From Pomacea canaliculata (lineage: Eukaryota; Mollusca; Gastropoda; Architaenioglossa; Ampullariidae): a stretch of DNA of 64,000 nucleotides. The position numbers and the translations under genes were made by a program. The stretch is taken from positions 42,882,296-42,946,295 of the forward strand of contig NC_037590.1 of assembly GCF_003073045.1 (NCBI RefSeq), given 5' to 3'. The stretch's first letter is position 1. Every line of letters starts with the position of its first letter. Under the pieces are notes generated by a model. The model was not told the origin of the DNA and searched no databases. It saw only the letters and a list, made by a program, of their open reading frames with translations. Shown one piece after another: positions 59,708 through 64,000 of the stretch.

Positions 59708-59953
59708 GCACACCTCTAGGTTCTGTAGGTCGTGTAAATATTCATTCATGTTTATGATTTTGAGAATTTGCGTTTGTGGTATCTCTCTACAGTAGACAGA
59801 GTACCCAGTGGTTTGTTGTTTCTTTAAACCGGAAGAATGTGTTACTGGAAGCGTGTCGCTCGTAATGTATGAAAGTTTATAATAGTTTTAGCTTCACTGT
59901 TGTTCTGGCCTGATTTTTGAGCAAAACCCCAGGTTTTACTCTTGAGTAGGGGG
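59708..59953 (+). other. 3' untranslated segment and polypurine stretch of the LTR element
   Basis: Non-coding 246 bp ending GAGTAGGGGG directly before the 3' LTR. The final purine run (59944-59953, one T) is the likely plus-strand primer. No envelope gene is present. Confidence 0.6.
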
Positions 59954-61359
59954 TGTCATGAACCAGCCTGGTTCAAGGCCAGAACAACAGCCGAAGCGGG
60001 GTGAAGTAATTATAGTAGGCAGGATCAGTAACAGCGGACAGTGGGGAAACCTTTCTGTCCACTTTTACGACTGACAGGGCGCCGTGACTTAGGAGGGAGC
60101 GAGAACTAGAGCGGGGTGGCAGATGCCGTAGGTACGGGAATAGCGCGGTAGGCAGTAGTAGCGTTAGTACTAGAGCGATAGCGTTAGGTACAGGTAGATT
60201 AGGTGACGAGTAGTCACGTGTTCGATTAGTATATAGTTAGAGGTAGATGGTTAGTCGGGGCTTTTTCCCAAAATACCAGCAGAGACTACCGTCTCTGAGC
60301 GTCGTATCAACTGTAGGCAGCAAGTCTGTAGGGAGGCCCGTTCTACCGAACGTATCGCGCTACTTGCTGGCACTTACAGTCTGGAATCGTGAGAGTGAGA
60401 AAGGGGTCTCCGTCCTCGCAGACGTCAAGAAGGAGGTACACCGTCAGAACCGGCTACAGCAACTCTGCCACCCGTTGTCTGGGGTAACCGCCGGGAGTAG
60501 TGATTGTTGTTCCTGTGTACCTCTGGGGTCTTGGACGTCTGGAGCCGTGCCGGACCACTGTCGCCTGAAATCGTCGCCGCATCTGCATCCGTTGCCTGGG
60601 GCAACCAGAGGAGCAGTAATGCCAGTGAGCTAGGGACAGTGCGTCAGGAAACTCACTTCCGAGTATCGTCACTGCACCCATTGCCTGGGGCAACTGTGGT
60701 GGACAGTGACAAGAAGTCGCCTAGAAGACCAGGTGCATGCAGGCAGCTGCACCTATCTTCAGGAAGCAACGCCGTTCAGTCAGAAGGCATCTCTACTCAG
60801 AGCATCGTCGCTGCACCCATTGCCTGGGGGCAACTGTGGTGGGACAGTGGCAAGAATCGTCTACATAACAGGGTGCATGCAGCCAGCTGCACTCATCTTT
60901 AAGAAACGAAGGGCAGATAACCAAGTGGTACCCCAGTACCAAGGTTGTCCTGTGAGAGAACTGTCCAGAGACTGGTGAAGTGTTCGTCGGGGGTGGTTTT
61001 GGACGACTAGAAGGAAAGTGTAATTTATCTATCTCATTTACATTCTTTACTTTCTTAGATTTTGTGACCTGATAATAGTGTATTTGGAGACTTGTATTAC
61101 GTCTCGTACGTCAACCTAATTTGCTTGTTAATTTCTTTGTAATTATAATTTGTTGTTGTGCAACTGTCTTGTCAGTTGTGTGTTTTGCGCACGCGAGGAG
61201 AGCGACTGTCAGTCGGTGAGCGTGCGGACGTGTGGAACGGACGGGTGTCTGAGTGTAAGGGTGAAAGCGGGCGAAGCGAGCCAGCCAGAGGACCCCTTTC
61301 CCCTAAGGGCGAGTGAGGCCCATCCCTCCACAGACGCGCCCATCCCCCGTTCCATCACA
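59954..61359 (+). repeat. 3' long terminal repeat, 1406 bp
   Basis: Same ends as the 5' LTR (TGTCATGAAC to CCATCACA). It differs only by ten missing single bases, all G or C, at nine places. Eight of the ten fall within the first 185 bp. I found no substitution. One deletion shortens the internal open frame from 154 to 128 codons. Confidence 0.93.
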
Positions 61360-61364
61360 GTATC
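61360..61364. repeat. 5-bp target-site duplication, right (GTATC)
   Basis: An exact match to 54112-54116, marking a single clean insertion event. Confidence 0.9.
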
Positions 61365-63117
61365 GTTGCCGTGTAACGTTGGAGTTGAACTCGGTTGACC
61401 TGTAGTTGAACTCAAACTCATCGCATCAGTTTCCGGCTGTGAAGATTTTTTACCATCGAACAAAGCAGCGCCCCAGCGGGTGAGAGTAAATCTCGAGATG
61501 TTCTTCACCTCTTGTGTCACACTGCCCGACACACCGTGATGGAGGATCAGCGATACACAAACATGTGTAGCACTGTTACACCGTTACACCGTCACATCTG
61601 TAACACTGTGACTTTTGTAGCAGTCAAGAGACCAGTAACGGGTTCTTCTGATGCTTAATTTATTAATTCATTGTGGGCAGATAATGTTAGGTCGAGCGTC
61701 TTGTGCTAAACCAATCCAAAACGCTGCGCATGCGCACTGCTGAAAATCTGTCTTCCGTTCACTGTGACCGCTTACAGCCACTTCCATCCGACACGTAAAC
61801 CATCATTTCATCGCTTGAGTGACTTTGATTGGACAGAGTGAAGAACTGCTCGCCGCCAATGCAGCGGATGGGCAAGATTTTTTATTTACTTTTTACCTCA
61901 TTTGATTTATTTTGTAGCTTGAGGTGAGAAACCCTATCAGTAACGGCTGTAATTCCGTTACAACCCCTCCTCCCCTGCCTCCAGCATCCGGTGCCACTGG
62001 TCACATGCAGTAGTCATCACTGGTCCGTGATGAACCTCGAAACAGCTGCATCTATCTCTACTGTGATGTCTGTGATGGAAACTATTCTGTGTAAAGCAGC
62101 AAGCAGGCTGCTACCTTGTGATTCAGCTGACCTCGTGAACCCTGACCTGTGACACGACCTCCACTGACCGCTGGCCATGAGCAGATTCCAGGGGACACGT
62201 GCACATCACCATAAGCTCGCACAATGTTCCTGCAGGTCAAGAAAAGTGATTCGTCCAAAGAAGACACCAACCCATCAGACCTGCTATCTCTTGATGTGTC
62301 GACAAAATGAAGGAGAAAGAAAAATGAAGAAGAAAGGAAGCGAGGTCAGAGGGGATGAATCAAAGAAACAGGAAGTGGAAGCACAAGAAGATGCAGGGAG
62401 AAATGTGATGAGGGAAGCAGGGTGTATGAGAACATTGACAACTACTTATTTCAGGTCGGCCATCGTTTGTCTGGTGAGATCGCAGTATTGGAGACAGTAA
62501 TCACGTATCGATCATCAGATACTATTTGATTACTTCACGCATCTGCAATCAGTCGCCATCATCCTAGATGATTGCTACACCGCAAATATAACGACACCTT
62601 GAAATTAGTCGTGGGAACACTGTGCCTTTGTCTGGTGTTTGGCCTTTCTATAAGCATCTGTCATTTGTGGAGGTGGTTTGATGGAGGCATCCACAGCCTC
62701 GGAAATGATTTCACTGAGCCGGCACAATCACTTTGGAATCACTGGAACCAGAGTGTTTTCACGAAAAGTCGGGTCTGTACTGGGTGAGGACATCTGTGTG
62801 CCTTCCAATGCACACTGTATTTTGTAGACTGGCGTGCGCCTAGTGCATGCAGACACAGCAGAGTCGTACAAGCAGGAGACCGCACTCTTCCATCATCCCT
62901 CTCCCTTGCAACTTTCCTTTGCGTTTTATCGGGAGGTACCAACCAACAGGGTTCGAGAGGACACATTTGGAGCCAAGTGACGATTTTACTTTTCCTTCCG
63001 AGTTGAGCAGCGCATGCGGGAACTATATTTTCTTGTTTCTTCACGTGATGTGATCAGACTCAAACCTTTACTCTACCTCAGGGTTAGTTTGCTCAAACTC
63101 CCAACGCTAAGCTATGC
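61365..63117. other. Presumed Rab intron 2, continued; no gene seen
   Basis: 1.75 kb of non-coding DNA. It includes a short irregular TGTTACACCGTTACACCGTCAC repeat at about 61565-61610. No exon could be supported. Confidence 0.45.
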
Positions 63118-63296
63118 ACTAGATTACTAGATTACTAGATTACTCCCTTCGATCCAATATGTTTTTAAATCATCAAAAATATTCTAATAAACAACAATCA
63201 AAACAGTGGTGTAAAATAATGACTACGTTGAGAATCGAACCCATTACTTTAAAACAAAACGGAATCGTATTTATCCCTGTGCTGCGGAGCCTTCAC
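63118..63296 (-). repeat. tRNA-derived SINE-like element with TAATCTAG tail
   Basis: On the minus strand an A-box-like GCAGCACAGGGATAA (63271-63285) and a B box GGGTTCGATTC (63230-63243 region) head an AT-rich body. The body ends in three tandem TAATCTAG units (63118-63144 on plus), a tail type common in SINEs. The T arm pairs poorly, so it is not a functional tRNA gene. Confidence 0.45.
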
Positions 63297-64000
63297 GAAG
63301 AAAGTGTACAGCAGCAACTAACGTACATCATTTTAAAGTAATCGGGTGCACAGTACCCGGCTAGCCAAGGCCAAGGTAAGTACATAGTGTGCGCTAGTCC
63401 CTGGCTGCTCACCAGCTGGTGGCGGCTGAGTGCACAGAGGTCATCGATTAGCAGCGCAAGGCCGTCAGCCATGGAGATAGAGTTGCGACACCCGCCACAC
63501 CCACACCTCCCATTGCGGAACTGGAGGGTCAGGTGTTGCCTGGAGTCCATGTTTGTGGAGCTGACATGCAGCGGATCTGTGATATGGTCAACACATTGCT
63601 CTCTAGGCGATGACAACAAAAAGCCATCGGCATCTGAAGTTTAACACACCTTCTCATGAAATGGCTTTGAAATCAAAGCTTGCAGCAATCCGGGTGCTGA
63701 AGCAACCACAGCCTCTCTAATACAAGACAACACAGGGTTAGATATCAACTAAACGGACCTGGAGAGTGCTTGACAAGACCCTCCCTCCACCCCGGGTACT
63801 GAGTGTTGAGGCGACAGTACATCTATGTGCACCCGAGCAATCAACAGATGTTTCACGTGCAGAGGGTAAGGGATGGAAACATTCTTCAAAGGGACATTGC
63901 TGTTGTCTTTCGAAATTTCGTGGAAAATATTCACTTGGGATCGAAACTCGACGTGCAGCGCACCCGAACAAAAAGGTGGCAAGAGCAGCTGCAGATGAAC
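63297..64000. other. Non-coding to window end; no gene seen
   Basis: Short open frames on both strands without recognisable domains. The remaining Rab exons were not found here. Confidence 0.45.

Larger units (their letters stand above)
54117..61359 (+). mobile_element. LTR retroelement with gag and an orphan ORF but no pol, 7.24 kb
   Basis: A complete element in structure. It has a 5' LTR of 1416 bp, a Pro-type primer-binding site, gag with two zinc knuckles, a second long ORF, a short polypurine stretch (AGTAGGGGG) and a 3' LTR of 1406 bp, flanked by GTATC duplications. The 5-bp duplication, TG...CA ends and gag type suit the Ty3/Gypsy (Metaviridae) group. The internal region is only 4.4 kb, and neither long ORF shows protease, reverse transcriptase, RNase H or integrase motifs. 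It would therefore need enzymes from an autonomous relative, like the non-autonomous gag-only (TR-GAG) elements described in plants. It lies in the same orientation as the Rab gene, probably in its second intron. Confidence 0.9.

Overview
This is animal genomic DNA with introns, most likely from a mollusc and plausibly a gastropod. The evidence is a Rab GTPase gene split by very long introns, dispersed pol III tRNA-Ala genes, many degenerate minisatellites and CA tracts, MITE- and SINE-like repeats, and an LTR retroelement with a metazoan gag. No bacterial features are present. Species is inferred; only the metazoan character is clear from the sequence.

Layout. 0-2.9 kb: intergenic DNA with a TIR-bounded MITE and a tRNA-Ala(TGC). 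2.9-4.6 kb: a cluster of nuclear-receptor ligand-binding-domain (LBD) exon fragments. Five or six lie on the minus strand, including three tandem helix-3 exons and two helix-4/5 exons, and one possible helix-1 exon lies on the plus strand. 4.66-5.12 kb: an LTR-like unit on the minus strand with TATA box and polyadenylation signal, directly upstream of the receptor fragments. 6.6-7.2 kb: tRNA-Ala(TGC) on plus and a one-base variant, tRNA-Ala(CGC), on minus. 9.6-9.8 kb: a hAT-like MITE.

From 12.0 kb to at least 48.4 kb the window is the 5' part of a Rab26/Rab37-type gene on plus. Coding exon 1 is at 12012-12152 and exon 2, with the P-loop, at 48309-48419, with a 36.2 kb intron between. The exons with the WDTAGQE and NKxD motifs were not found and probably lie beyond 64 kb. 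The intron holds minisatellites, a purine-rich tract and SINE-like copies, but no other gene I can support.

From 54117 to 61359, in what is probably Rab intron 2, sits a structurally complete LTR retroelement. It has 1.4 kb LTRs, a 5-bp target duplication, a Pro-type primer site, a gag ORF with two CCHC knuckles and a second ORF of about 836 codons of unknown function. I see no protease, reverse transcriptase, RNase H or integrase. This gag-plus-orphan-ORF element and the tandem nuclear-receptor exon cluster are the two most unusual objects in the window.
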